Shown: positions 18,614 to 27,724, counted from the first letter of the stretch. The stretch is DNA of 64,000 bases from Candidatus Acetatifactor stercoripullorum (GCA_019114005.1 DXGH01000003.1:19961-83960), one strand, 5' to 3'. Program-made: numbers and translations. Notes: generated by a model from the sequence alone, not told the origin.

Positions 18614-19698
18614 CTCAGATTTTTCTTGTATTGATGGCAGTCTATCTGATTTTTCAGAATCAGATTATTTCCATGTTCGGCGGCACTGTAAATGAAGAAA
18701 CCTTTGCTTATTCACAGGAATACTTTTTCTACATCACCCTGGGCATACCCTTTTATATGTTTGGCCAGGCCATGAACCCCATCATCCGTGCGGACGGAAG
18801 TCCCGGCTTTGCCATGGTCTCCACACTGGCCGGAGCCGTGGCTAATACAATCCTGGACCCCATTTTCATTTTTGTTTTTCGATGGGGCATGATGGGTGCG
18901 GCGGCTGCCACAGTAATAGGACAGGTTCTTACAGCTGTTCTTTCCATCTGGTATCTCCTGCATATGAAAATTATTAAACTGTCCGGGAAGGATTTCGTCA
19001 TAAACCGCAGAATCTGCGGCAGAACGCTGCTTTTGGGCATCACAAGCTTTTTCTCCCAGATCTCCCTGGTGGCAGCCATGGCGGCTATCAATAATATGCT
19101 CCGCAAATACGGAGCCTCCGATCCCATCTTTGGACAGCCCCAGTATGCGCAGATACCAATGGCAGTTGTAGGCATCGTTATGAAATTCTTCCAGATTATC
19201 ATTTCTATTGTAGTGGGAATGGCCGCCGGATGTATTCCCATTGTGGGCTTTAATATAGGGGCGGGAAACAAGCTCCGTGTCAAAGAGCTATTCACCAGGC
19301 TGTTGACTGCAGAAGCTGCCGTAGGCGTAATCGCCTTTCTTTTTGTGGAGTTTTTCCCCAGGCAGCTGATCTCTATCTTTGGCGCCGCCAATGAAAGCAG
19401 CTATTATACTGCCTTTGCCGTTCACGCATTCCGGATTTACTTATGTATGATTGTACCGGCCTGCATCAATAAGGCGTGCTTCATCTTTTTACAGGCAATG
19501 GGAAAGGCGGCTGCGTCAACCGCCCTTTCCATGATACGTGAGGTTGTATTCGGTGTTGGATTTGCGCTTCTTCTGCCAGTGTTCTTCGGACTGGACGGCG
19601 TCCTTTTCTCCATGCCGGTATCGGATTTTTTAACCTTTCTCGTGGCGGTTTTTCTGATCTTGGGCACATACAAGGAGCTCAATACAAAAACCGCGTAA
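18614..19698 (+). pseudogene. MATE family efflux transporter, lacking its N-terminus
   Basis: The open frame starts mid-helix (AQIFLVLMAVYLIFQNQII) and then reads as an ordinary MATE exporter to its natural end, about 360 residues. The segments MFGQAMNPIIRADGSP, GAAAATVIGQ and GFNIGAGN are recognisable. About 90-100 residues, the first two to three helices, are missing compared with the usual ~450. Any translation would have to start at TTG/ATG 18631-18634 without a Shine-Dalgarno. MATE proteins export drugs or metabolites using a Na+ or H+ gradient; this copy is unlikely to work. It is fused at DNA level to the response-regulator fragment. Confidence 0.85.
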
Positions 19699-19716
19699 AA
19701 AGACACAAAATATTTT

Positions 19717-20745
19717 TCAGTTAAATCCAAAAAGCTTCTGGCAGATTTTATAGCCCTCCACGGAAATTTTCCGTCCTCCCCTGCCCGGGAGGTTCATAGT
19801 GCCTCCCATGATGCCGTTGCGCATCCAGGAATACAACATTTTATCCTTACTCTTTAAATACTGCCACAGCTCCGCTTTCTTTTCCAAATGCTCCCTGGTG
19901 TCGGCGCGGATCAAAAGAACAGAGGAGACTGTGGTGATAATCTCCAGATAGTTTCTCATGTACTGGTACAGTTTCTTATTCTTGAGAAGCTCCTGCTTTC
20001 GATCCACAAAATAATCAATCATGATCTTATTGACCTTGATCTGCTGGTCGATACGGGAAATCATGATGCCCTCGTTCACCGACTGATCCACCCGGCCGAT
20101 GTAATAGCGGTAAAAATTCACATCCAGATAATACATATTCTTCACATAGGGAAGGGGCTCAAACACATATAAATTGTCCACATAAAAGGTGTGCTCCGGA
20201 AGCTTGATTCCGCTCTCCTGTAACAGTTTGGTGCGGAAGATTACGGAGTGCATCAGGATGTAATGGCCCTTTGTAAAATGTCTGCAGTCCTCCCAGGTAA
20301 ACAGCTTGTCCTTGGGAAGAATATGATGGTAGTGCATTACCTTGCGTCTCTTCTCCCCTTCCTTTTCATAGACAAAATTGCTGACAAGCATATCCAGGGC
20401 AGCTGCGCCCCCCGCAAGCTCTCTTAAGGTGGAAAGTATCTTAAGATAAGCATCCTCCTTCACCCAGTCGTCGCTGTCCACTACCTTAAAATAAAGCCCG
20501 GAAGCGTTTGCAATTCCTGTGTTCACCGCCGAGCCGTGGCCTCCGTTCTCCTTGTGTATGGCCTTCACAATGGTGGGAAACCGCTCTGCGTATTCATCAG
20601 CGATCTGCGCCGTTTTGTCCTTAAAGGAACCGTCGTCCACAATGAGAATCTCCACATCCTCTCCTCCTATGAGAAGGGAATCAATACACTTTCTCATGTA
20701 GTTTTCAGAATTGTAGCAGGGTACTGCTATTGACAATAATTTCAT
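19717..20745 (-). CDS. Family 2 glycosyltransferase
   Basis: 342 residues. The GT-A domain starts LLSIAVPCYNSENYMRKCID, with VEILIVDDGSFKDKT and the metal-binding VVDSDDWV. The C-terminal 150 residues are helical and charged (VDRKQELLKNKKLYQYM) without membrane segments. It is likely to add a sugar to a cell-surface polymer or glycolipid; donor and acceptor are unknown. GGGAGGAG lies 7 nt before the ATG, inside the last codons of the upstream SfsA-MutY gene, so the pair is probably coupled. Confidence 0.9.
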   Translation of the reverse strand: MKLLSIAVPCYNSENYMRKCIDSLLIGGEDVEILIVDDGSFKDKTAQIADEYAERFPTIVKAIHKENGGHGSAVNTGIANASGLYFKVVDSDDWVKEDAYLKILSTLRELAGGAAALDMLVSNFVYEKEGEKRRKVMHYHHILPKDKLFTWEDCRHFTKGHYILMHSVIFRTKLLQESGIKLPEHTFYVDNLYVFEPLPYVKNMYYLDVNFYRYYIGRVDQSVNEGIMISRIDQQIKVNKIMIDYFVDRKQELLKNKKLYQYMRNYLEIITTVSSVLLIRADTREHLEKKAELWQYLKSKDKMLYSWMRNGIMGGTMNLPGRGGRKISVEGYKICQKLFGFN

Positions 20746-20749
20746 CAGC

Positions 20750-22537
20750 TCACTCCTCCCGATATCTCTCTTTTCCTAATTTCATGCTTAGATATTTTGT
20801 ATATGCGGCAAATGCCGATGGTATAGGATATTGGCTTTTCGTCTCCGCAGGCTCGATAAAAAGCCAGTGCTCCTTATTTTTTTCAGGCAGCTTAGGCTCC
20901 AGCTCGTCCACCCTGACCAGATACCCCTTCATATGCCATTCCTTGTGGGTAAATATGTGCTTAGCCTCCTCCAGGGGTTTAATCCGTATCATCTTTAAGC
21001 CGTTTTCCGCTAAAAACCTTCCCACCTCTTTCGCGCTTCGAAAGCCCTCCATGGAAGGAAATTCATACATTCCCGCAAGCAGCCCTTTACCCGGCCTTTT
21101 TTTGATGACGGTCTTATTTTCATCCTGTATCACAAGCACGGTCTTTTCTTCTATGGTTCTGGGCTTTTTAGCCGCTTTTTTCGGATAAGAGGCTTCCGTT
21201 TTCGTCCTGTGGGCCATGCAGATTTCTCCCAGGGGACAAGCCTCACACCGTGGGGCTCCGTTTGGAATGCAGACTGTGGCCCCAATTTCCATCATAGCCT
21301 GATTGAAGTCTCCGGGTCTGTCCTTTGGCATCACCAAAAGCAGGTCCTTCTCCACAGCGGTCTTTACCTTGGGGTCGCTTATGAGCCGTTCATCCCTTCG
21401 AAGCCGTGACACCACTCTGAGCACATTTCCATCCACGGCGGGCGCTCTGCGCCCATAGGCAATAGAGGCAATGGCTCCGGCCGTATAGCTGCCTATCCCT
21501 TTAAGCCTTAAGAGCTCCTCCACCGTATCCGGCATCCTGCCCCCGTATTCCTCCATAATCTGCACAGCCGCCTTCTGCATGTTGCGCACCCTGTTATAAT
21601 AGCCCAGACCCTCCCACAGCTTTAACAGCACCTCCTCTTCTGCCCGGGCCAGAGCGCCGATATCCGGCAGAGTCTCCATAAATCGTTCATAGTAAGGCTT
21701 TACCGCCTCCACCCGGGTCTGCTGGAGCATGATCTCGGAAACCCACACCCGGTAGGGCGTCACCTGCTCCCGCCAGGGCAGTATCCGTCTGTTGGCGTCA
21801 TACCATTTTAAAAGCGGTTCCGTGATCTGAAAAAGGATATCCTCAGAGGTGCTTTCCTCCAGACATACGGGAACGGGGGCGTTCAGGCTCATGGAATCCT
21901 GTGTCACCTGGCAGTCATAGGCCAAAAGCTCCACCCCCGCCTCCTTTGCCCTCTTCAGAGCCTCTGCAAACGCAGGATGGGTGGCTTTGTTGGGGGCAAA
22001 GTATTTCACCCCCTTCATCTGAATCACAAAAAGCACAAAAACCCGGTATCCGTCCTGTCTGGCAGCTATCAGCTCCTCCACATGCTTCACAGCCCGTTCG
22101 GAGGGAGCATCCGGAAAACGCACCACCCCATCCTCCTCCAGGGTAACGCCCTTTACCTCGATAAATATTTTTTCCTCCTTGGTCTCCACATAAAAATCAA
22201 ACCTGGAATTGCCATACCTTGTCTCCGGACGCACCAAAACAAGACCGGGAAAGAGCTCCTTTTTGTAAAGCCACTCCTCCACGGCCTTATTGGGCGCCTG
22301 AGAATCCATATTTATAAGACGCTCCCCCTTTTTTACAGCCACAAGATCGTACCTTGTGCTTCTGTTTGGATTGGGGCTTTGGACAAGCCATACCCTGGCC
22401 CCTTTCCGTAACAGCTCCCTGCAGCGTCCCGTATTTTTCACATGTACCTTTTCTTTTCTGCCCGCAAGCAGCACATAAGCCACAAAGCGGTTTGGCCGCT
22501 CCAAAAACTCTGCCTCTGCCATATGCTCGTATTTCAT
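20750..22537 (-). CDS. SfsA nuclease-like / MutY adenine glycosylase fusion
   Basis: 595 residues in one frame. Residues 1-230 are SfsA-like: FLERPNRFVAYVLLAG, VHVKNTGRCRELL, RYGNSRFDFYVE and KVFIEVKG-type PD-(D/E)XK residues (EEKIFIEVKGVTLEEDGV). Residues about 240-595 are MutY: LPWREQVTPYRVWVSEIMLQ with the catalytic Glu, the HhH-GPD stretch LKGIGSYTAGAIASIA then VDGNVLRV with the catalytic Asp, a four-cysteine cluster (C-X7-C-X2-C-X5-C; E. coli has X6), and a NUDIX-like C-terminus. MutY removes adenine opposite 8-oxoguanine; SfsA has been described as a nucleic-acid-binding nuclease. It sits between a 5'-nucleotidase gene (9 nt) and the GT2 gene. Both halves look intact. Confidence 0.9.
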   Translation of the reverse strand: MKYEHMAEAEFLERPNRFVAYVLLAGRKEKVHVKNTGRCRELLRKGARVWLVQSPNPNRSTRYDLVAVKKGERLINMDSQAPNKAVEEWLYKKELFPGLVLVRPETRYGNSRFDFYVETKEEKIFIEVKGVTLEEDGVVRFPDAPSERAVKHVEELIAARQDGYRVFVLFVIQMKGVKYFAPNKATHPAFAEALKRAKEAGVELLAYDCQVTQDSMSLNAPVPVCLEESTSEDILFQITEPLLKWYDANRRILPWREQVTPYRVWVSEIMLQQTRVEAVKPYYERFMETLPDIGALARAEEEVLLKLWEGLGYYNRVRNMQKAAVQIMEEYGGRMPDTVEELLRLKGIGSYTAGAIASIAYGRRAPAVDGNVLRVVSRLRRDERLISDPKVKTAVEKDLLLVMPKDRPGDFNQAMMEIGATVCIPNGAPRCEACPLGEICMAHRTKTEASYPKKAAKKPRTIEEKTVLVIQDENKTVIKKRPGKGLLAGMYEFPSMEGFRSAKEVGRFLAENGLKMIRIKPLEEAKHIFTHKEWHMKGYLVRVDELEPKLPEKNKEHWLFIEPAETKSQYPIPSAFAAYTKYLSMKLGKERYREE

Positions 22538-22546
22538 GAAAACTTC

Positions 22547-23482
22547 TCACTTTCCAAAATAGTCCCCCATCCCGCTGGCTCTGGGGTAAGGCACCCTTGC
22601 CGCGGGAACATCCCTGGCCGCGCTCAGGGTATGTATGATCTGATCGTCAAAAAAAATCTGCGCTCCAAAGGCCTTGAGCACTTCTCTTTTTTCCAGACCG
22701 CCCAGAAAGAAGGCCTCGTCCACCTTCACGCCCCAGGCCTGCAGAGTGCGGATCACCCTCTCATGGGCCGGAGCGCACCTGGAGGTGACCAAAGCCGTGC
22801 GGATGGGACAATTTTCCGGCCCAAGCTCCTCCTTTATGCTCGAAAGTTTTTTCAAAAAGCCCGCAAAGGGACCGGCTTCCAAGGGCTTTTGAGCATTCAG
22901 CCTCTCATTTTCCGAAAAAGCATGAAGCCCCTTCTCCTTAAAAATACGCTCTGACTGATCCGTAAAGAGCACTGCGTCGCCGTCAAAGGCAATCCGTATC
23001 TGATCTGCCTTTTCCCCACAGTCCTGAAACGGGCTGCTGTCATTTTCCGTACAGATGATGCCGGCTGCAATGCCGTTGTCCACAGCGCTCTGCACATCAT
23101 CCTCATGGGCGGACAAAAAAAGATCCGTTTTAAAAGCGCTCAGATAAGGAGCCAGGGACGAGCCGCTTGCCAGCACCGCCCGCAGGATGGGCAGCCCATA
23201 CGCCTCGATGGAGCGAAACACCCGCAGGGACGCCCCGGGACTGTTGCGGGACATGACGATTACCTCCACCAGCTTTTCCTTTTTCCCATATTCGTTCAGC
23301 CCAAGAAGGGCCTTAATCAGGCGAAAGCCAGGACCCGGCTTTAAAATATCCTTTTCGTGCTCTGCCTGATACCTGCAGTATGCTTCCACACCCTTTGTCT
23401 CATATATTTCATTTTCCACACTCAGATCAAACAATGCTCTGGTGGAAACACCTATGACCAGTTTCGGCTTCTCTTTGCGCAT
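22547..23482 (-). CDS. Cytosolic 5'-nucleotidase (cN-I type)
   Basis: 311 residues. LVIGVSTRALFDLS near the start, VEVIVMSRNSPGASLRVF and DLFLSAHEDDVQSAVDNGI are typical of the 5'-nucleotidase family related to eukaryotic cN-I. AFDGDAVLFTDQSERIF provides the HAD-like acidic motif, with RTALVTSRCAPAHERVIRTL and AFGAQIFFDDQ later. It would dephosphorylate nucleoside monophosphates in the cytoplasm. ATG 23482 follows AAGGAG by 7 nt; longer upstream starts lack a site. It ends 9 nt before the SfsA-MutY gene. Confidence 0.88.
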   Translation of the reverse strand: MRKEKPKLVIGVSTRALFDLSVENEIYETKGVEAYCRYQAEHEKDILKPGPGFRLIKALLGLNEYGKKEKLVEVIVMSRNSPGASLRVFRSIEAYGLPILRAVLASGSSLAPYLSAFKTDLFLSAHEDDVQSAVDNGIAAGIICTENDSSPFQDCGEKADQIRIAFDGDAVLFTDQSERIFKEKGLHAFSENERLNAQKPLEAGPFAGFLKKLSSIKEELGPENCPIRTALVTSRCAPAHERVIRTLQAWGVKVDEAFFLGGLEKREVLKAFGAQIFFDDQIIHTLSAARDVPAARVPYPRASGMGDYFGK

Positions 23483-23544
23483 ATAAAGGCTCCTTTCCGG
23501 GAAGCTTCCAGTCAAAGGCCTCGCGCCGTCTGCCAAAAGGACTT

Positions 23545-24132
23545 TTACCGCAGACGGTTGCACTCGTATTTCTCCAGCGTAAGCAGGCAATTCTTCAGCG
23601 CTTCATACCGTTCCTCCACATCCCCGTCGTTTACTTCAATGTCACAGGCGATTGCCATAGTGGTAATCATATCGTCCGTGATACGGTGATGAAGTCCTGC
23701 CAGAATATTCAAACGCTGTTCGTAGGAGTCCGCGTCCAAAAATTCCAAGACAAGAGGATCCAGCGTGACCTGTTCCTCAGACTCCGGCGGCTCCGGCTGC
23801 CGACTTATCTCAGGCCGGTCAGGCGGCTCCGGCTGCCGACTCGTCTCGGACCGGTCAGGCGGCTCCGGCTGCTCCAGCCGCTCCTTTTGCCTTTGGCTGT
23901 CGGCGCCCTGCAGCTCGAAGCGGTACTCCTGAACCGCATCCGGATATTTTTCCCTGTCCACCCGGCTTATGAACATATCAAGTGGTCTCGCATAGGTCTT
24001 AAAGTCGCCGTAAAGGGCCTGATAAACCACAAGCTGCTCTCCCGTCTCAGAGTGCTGTGCGATAGCTGTTATCTGATATAAGTTCCCTTTAAAATGCTTG
24101 TAAATTTCATGAGGTTTGGGAATAAATGACAT
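23545..24132 (-). CDS. DUF1653 protein with proline-rich tandem repeat
   Basis: 195 residues. An N-terminal DUF1653 domain (EIYKHFKGNLYQI, LVVYQALYGDFKTYARPLDM) is followed by a low-complexity linker built of 12-residue units QPEPPDRSETSR and QPEPPDRPEISR plus a partial third. A helical C-terminal region (about 135-195: LEFLDADSYEQRLNILAGL) completes it. The function is unknown. ATG 24132 has AAGGAG about 7 nt upstream. It is 62 bp before the 5'-nucleotidase and probably in the same unit. The linker suggests a flexible tether whose length may vary between strains. Confidence 0.82.
   Translation of the reverse strand: MSFIPKPHEIYKHFKGNLYQITAIAQHSETGEQLVVYQALYGDFKTYARPLDMFISRVDREKYPDAVQEYRFELQGADSQRQKERLEQPEPPDRSETSRQPEPPDRPEISRQPEPPESEEQVTLDPLVLEFLDADSYEQRLNILAGLHHRITDDMITTMAIACDIEVNDGDVEERYEALKNCLLTLEKYECNRLR
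23791..23862. repeat. 36-bp tandem repeat coding a Pro-rich linker
   Basis: Two 36-bp units, 23791-23826 and 23827-23862, differ at a few positions; a partial third unit begins at 23863 (CTCCGGCTGC). They lie in frame in the DUF1653 gene, so copy-number change keeps the reading frame. Confidence 0.85.
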
Positions 24133-24230
24133 CCTTAAGGCTCCTTTCCATACACACAAAAGACGCCAGATAAAACACGTCTCATGGCTTAAGTATAACC
24201 CTTATGGAGCCAAATGTCATGTAATTCTTA

Positions 24231-24617
24231 TCAATCCGTTATAAGAAATTCATGGTAAAAGTTACAGTTTTCTGCAAAAAAGGTGAAACCCGAGAGCTCA
24301 TTTTTAAGAGCCTGCCTGGAGAAATCGTCCATTTCATCAATTTTTCCGTGATGTATGGTGATGGTATAGTCTCTGGCGCCATCCTCCTTTACCACTCTCG
24401 TGAGAGCCACTCCGCTGTCCGCATATCCCTTCTTCTCCAGAAAATCTTTTACATCCTCCACCAGCTGTCTCTCCTTCACCTGATAAAACTGCGCAAGCTC
24501 TCTCTCCTCCATGTCTCCCTGGCTTCTCACCGTTCCCGCGATACAGAAAGCCGTCACGAGCACAAGGCACACAGTAGCCGCCCAAAATCCTGCAGTACTT
24601 CCTATTCTCCCTTTCAT
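24231..24617 (-). CDS. Uncharacterised membrane-anchored or secreted protein
   Basis: 128 residues. A basic start (MKGRIGS) is followed by one hydrophobic segment (about 9-29), which is a signal anchor or signal peptide without a lipobox. The rest is a soluble, charged domain (YQVKERQLVEDVKDFLEKKG, then VVKEDGARDYTITIHHGKID). AAGGAG lies about 8 nt before the ATG. No family recognised. It stands alone between the palindromic repeat upstream and the DUF1653 gene 98 bp downstream. Confidence 0.7.
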   Translation of the reverse strand: MKGRIGSTAGFWAATVCLVLVTAFCIAGTVRSQGDMEERELAQFYQVKERQLVEDVKDFLEKKGYADSGVALTRVVKEDGARDYTITIHHGKIDEMDDFSRQALKNELSGFTFFAENCNFYHEFLITD

Positions 24618-24648
24618 CCTGCGAGCTCCTTTCCCTCAAAAACCTTTC

Positions 24649-24790
24649 TAAGTAATTGCAAAACTCTCTCCCTGGTGTCAGAAACTGGGCGTAATAACCA
24701 AAATAAGGGTGACTAGCCACTGCTTCGGAACCCGTTTTTTGTTATTATGACCAGGTTCGTGACTTTGCCAGCGAGTTTCGCAATTACTTA
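24649..24790. repeat. Palindromic MITE-like element
   Basis: A 142-bp imperfect palindrome. The ends TAAGTAATTGC(A/G)AAACTC(T/G)CT are inverted copies, and the interior also folds back (GTAATAACCAAAATAAGGG against the complement of the right half) around a loop near 24710-24730. It has no coding capacity. It lies between the terminator downstream of feoB and the promoter side of the 24617 gene. One arm recurs at 56-90. The structure resembles miniature inverted-repeat elements or large bacterial interspersed palindromes; no transposase source is in the window. Confidence 0.7.
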
Positions 24791-24898
24791 AAATACCTTT
24801 TGTTGCTGTATGCTCATAGTAAAGGAAATGCTGTCCCATAAAACTCTCTCAAACGCTCCAGCAGAAAAATTTTCCGGCTTTTTACTGAACTTTCTCCG

Positions 24899-24944
24899 TA
24901 AAAATGCCACAGGACTGCAGAAATTCTCTGCAGCCCTGCGGCAT
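24899..24944 (-). terminator. feo operon terminator
   Basis: An 18-bp stem (arms within 24904-24944, three G-U pairs) is followed on the minus strand by a run of five T. It sits about 37 nt after the feoB stop. Confidence 0.85.
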
Positions 24945-24980
24945 TGATTAATTGGTTCATTTTATGAGGAATTCATCTGG

Positions 24981-27197
24981 CTATTTTGCTCCAGCCAGCT
25001 TTCTGGTATTGACTCTAAGGGTTTTGCTCTCCTTGTAGGGCCTAAACAGCAGGTAAAGGAAGCCTGCCAGCAGAAGAAAGGCTGCTGCGGTTCCGATGCC
25101 AAATGCGCCTGTGGTAATCAGCATGCCGATCTGGTAGATGCACAGGGAAACCACATATGCAAGACCGCACTGATAGCCGATGGCAAACCAGAACCATTTG
25201 GCATTGTTCATCTCTCTCTTGATGGCGCCCATAGCGGCAAAGCAGGGAGCGCACAGCAGATTGAACACAAGGAAGGAGTATGCCGCAACAGGGGTCATGC
25301 TGCCTGCAAGATTGCCCCAGATTTCTGCGCCGTCCTCGGCAACCTCGGCAAAGCCGTAGAGAATGCCAAAGGTGCCTACCACATTTTCCTTTGCCACCAG
25401 TCCGGTGATGGCCGCCACCGCAGATTTCCATGCGTCAGCAGGCGCAAGATCGGACCATCCAAGAGGAGTAAATATCCATGCGATTGCATTTCCGATGCCT
25501 GCCAGAATGCTGTGGTCGATCTCCATATCCTCAAGCATTCTGAACTGTCCGTCCACAAAGCCGAAATAAGTGGTAAACCAAATCACGATGGTGGAAAGAA
25601 GGATCACTGTACCGGCCTTCTTGATAAAGGACCAGCCTCTCTCCCACATGCTTCTGAGCACATTCCCAACAGTGGGCCAGTGATATGCGGGGAGCTCCAT
25701 AACGAAGGGAGCCGGGTCTCCTGCAAACATCTTTGTCTTTTTCAGAATAATGCCGGAACAGATAATTGCCGCAATCCCCACAAAATATGCGCTGGGCGCA
25801 ACCCAGGCAGCGTCGTCGAACAGCGCTCCTGCAATCAGGGCGATAATGGGAAGCTTGGCGCCACAGGGGATAAAGGTAGTGGTCATAATGGTCATCTTCC
25901 GGTCTCTGTCATTTTCAATGGTTCTGGAAGCCATAACCCCGGGAACACCACAGCCCGTACCGATCAGCATGGGAATAAAGGACTTGCCGGAAAGACCGAA
26001 TTTGCGGAAAATACGATCCATGATAAAGGCAACACGGGCCATATAACCGCAGGACTCCAAAAATGCCAGGAAAATAAACAATACCAGCATCTGAGGCACA
26101 AAGCCCAGCACGGCTCCCACACCGGCTACAATACCGTCAACAATAAGTCCCTGCAGCCATGCGGCGCATCCGATGGACTCTAAAAGTCCGGTGACCAAAA
26201 CAGGTATTCCGGGAATTTCCAGTCCAAAGAGACTCCAGCCATCCCCGAATACACCGTCATTGGCCCAATCGGTGGCCCAGGTGCCCACCGTTGTGACGGA
26301 TACATAATAGACTAAAAACATAACCAATGCAAAAATGGGAAGCGCAGCCCACCTGTTGGTGACGATTCTGTCGATCTTATCGGAGGTTGTCATCTCTCTT
26401 TTGCCGCTTTTTGTACAGCAGTCTTTGATAATGGAAGAAATATATACATATCTCTCGTTGGTGATAATGCTCTCCGTGTCGTCGTCAAAGGCTTCCTCCA
26501 AAGCCTTGATCTGCGCCGATACGTCCGGAGCCTGCTTCATCTGCTCCTTGATCTTGTCATCCTTTTCCAAAAGCTTAATGGCAAAGAAGCGTCTCTGTTC
26601 CTTGGGGATATCTCCGGGAAGCATCCCCTCCACCTGCCTGATTACAGATTCAACCTCAGGGGCAAACTCATGCACAGGCACGGCCCCAGCCTTTCTCTGG
26701 GCTGCAGAAACAGCCTTGGCCACCGCCTTTTCAATTCCCGTTCCCTTCAAAGCCGAAATCTCTACAGTCTCACAGCCAAGCTTTTTGCCCAGCTTGTCGA
26801 TATGTATTTTATCCCCAGATTTTTCTACCAGGTCCATCATGTTTACCGCCATGACAATGGGGATGCCAAGCTCCAGAATCTGCGTGGAGAGATACAGATT
26901 TCTTTCAATATTTGTCCCATCCACAATATTGATAATGGCATCCGGTCTTTCACCTATCAGATAATTTCTGGCCACCACTTCCTCTAACGTGTAGGGAGAA
27001 AGGGAATAGATGCCCGGCAGGTCCATAATGGTGACGTCCGAAGCGCCTGCCGCATAGGCTTTCTTCAGCTTTCCCTCCTTTTTTTCCACCGTTACGCCGG
27101 GCCAGTTTCCCACAAACTGATTGGAGCCGGTCAGCGCATTAAATAATGTTGTTTTCCCGCAGTTTGGATTTCCTGCTAGTGCAATTTTAATCGACAT
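24981..27197 (-). CDS. feoB: Ferrous iron transporter FeoB
   Basis: 738 residues. The N-terminal G domain has G1 GNPNCGKTTLFNALTG (8-23), switch GVTVEKKEG, G3 DLPGIYSL and G4 AVNMMDLV. After a helical spacer come the paired Gate and nucleoside-recognition membrane modules: GTGCGVPGVMASRTI (about 425) and IPCGAKLPIIALIAG (about 450) carry the conserved Cys motifs. It imports Fe2+ across the inner membrane. Full length; no break seen. Encoded after two FeoA genes, with an operator-like box in the 78-bp gap before it. Confidence 0.97.
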   Translation of the reverse strand: MSIKIALAGNPNCGKTTLFNALTGSNQFVGNWPGVTVEKKEGKLKKAYAAGASDVTIMDLPGIYSLSPYTLEEVVARNYLIGERPDAIINIVDGTNIERNLYLSTQILELGIPIVMAVNMMDLVEKSGDKIHIDKLGKKLGCETVEISALKGTGIEKAVAKAVSAAQRKAGAVPVHEFAPEVESVIRQVEGMLPGDIPKEQRRFFAIKLLEKDDKIKEQMKQAPDVSAQIKALEEAFDDDTESIITNERYVYISSIIKDCCTKSGKREMTTSDKIDRIVTNRWAALPIFALVMFLVYYVSVTTVGTWATDWANDGVFGDGWSLFGLEIPGIPVLVTGLLESIGCAAWLQGLIVDGIVAGVGAVLGFVPQMLVLFIFLAFLESCGYMARVAFIMDRIFRKFGLSGKSFIPMLIGTGCGVPGVMASRTIENDRDRKMTIMTTTFIPCGAKLPIIALIAGALFDDAAWVAPSAYFVGIAAIICSGIILKKTKMFAGDPAPFVMELPAYHWPTVGNVLRSMWERGWSFIKKAGTVILLSTIVIWFTTYFGFVDGQFRMLEDMEIDHSILAGIGNAIAWIFTPLGWSDLAPADAWKSAVAAITGLVAKENVVGTFGILYGFAEVAEDGAEIWGNLAGSMTPVAAYSFLVFNLLCAPCFAAMGAIKREMNNAKWFWFAIGYQCGLAYVVSLCIYQIGMLITTGAFGIGTAAAFLLLAGFLYLLFRPYKESKTLRVNTRKLAGAK

Positions 27198-27245
27198 TTC
27201 AATCTCCTTTACCCTCAGGACAGCAGTTATTTTGAGCTATCCAAA

Positions 27246-27261
27246 ATTAGTCATTACTAAC
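27246..27261 (-). promoter_or_regulatory. Internal GTTAG-N6-CTAA box before feoB
   Basis: Minus-strand GTTAGTAATGACTAAT has the same GTTAG-N6-CTAA layout as the box at the feo promoter. No clear promoter elements accompany it, so it could be an internal promoter or a second binding site. Confidence 0.5.
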
Positions 27262-27275
27262 TCTTGTGCAAAAAA

Positions 27276-27497
27276 TTATTCCACCTCGATCATAGCGGCA
27301 TCCGCCTTCCGAAGAGACAGCTCGTAGCCTCTTACGGTCACTTCTACGGGGTCCCCAAGGGGAGCTACCTTTCTCACAAAGATTTCAACGCCCTTGGTGA
27401 TTCCCATGTCCATGATGCGTCTTTTGACCGGACCGTCCCCGGACAGCCTCTTTACCTTCACTGTCTGCCCGCAGGCAACCTCCTTCAGTGTTTTCAT
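27276..27497 (-). CDS. feoA: FeoA family protein
   Basis: 73 residues with the SH3-like FeoA fold: VKVKRLSGDGPVKRRIMDMG, GVEIFVRKVAPLGDPVEVTV and GYELSLRKADAAMIEVE, the last being the usual ending. FeoA is a small cytoplasmic partner of FeoB. It is the second FeoA in the operon, 14 nt after the first. Confidence 0.95.
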   Translation of the reverse strand: MKTLKEVACGQTVKVKRLSGDGPVKRRIMDMGITKGVEIFVRKVAPLGDPVEVTVRGYELSLRKADAAMIEVE

Positions 27498-27511
27498 AAT
27501 GCTCTCCTTTA

Positions 27512-27724
27512 CTAAACCATGATTTTATTCGCCATATCCTTCCCTATGGCCACTCTGGAATCCTTAATGTTTACAATCAGATTCCCGCCGGTTTGAGATA
27601 CCACCGTAACGGTTCCGCCGGTCACAAAGCCAAGGCTTTCCAGAAACTTGCGGGTTTCCTCCCTGCCTCCAACTTTTTTGATAACACTGGGTTCTCCCTC
27701 CCTTGCCATTGACAACGGCATCAT
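27512..27724 (-). CDS. feoA: FeoA family protein (second copy)
   Basis: 70 residues from the preferred start. The pattern VIKKVGGREETRKFLESLGF, TVTVVSQTGGNLIVNIKDS, RVAIGKDMANKIMV is a FeoA SH3-like domain of the diverged type often found as a first FeoA in clostridia. ATG 27724 is chosen because GAGAGG lies 5 nt upstream; a longer frame from 27778 starts almost at the promoter. First gene of the feo operon. Confidence 0.9.
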   Translation of the reverse strand: MMPLSMAREGEPSVIKKVGGREETRKFLESLGFVTGGTVTVVSQTGGNLIVNIKDSRVAIGKDMANKIMV

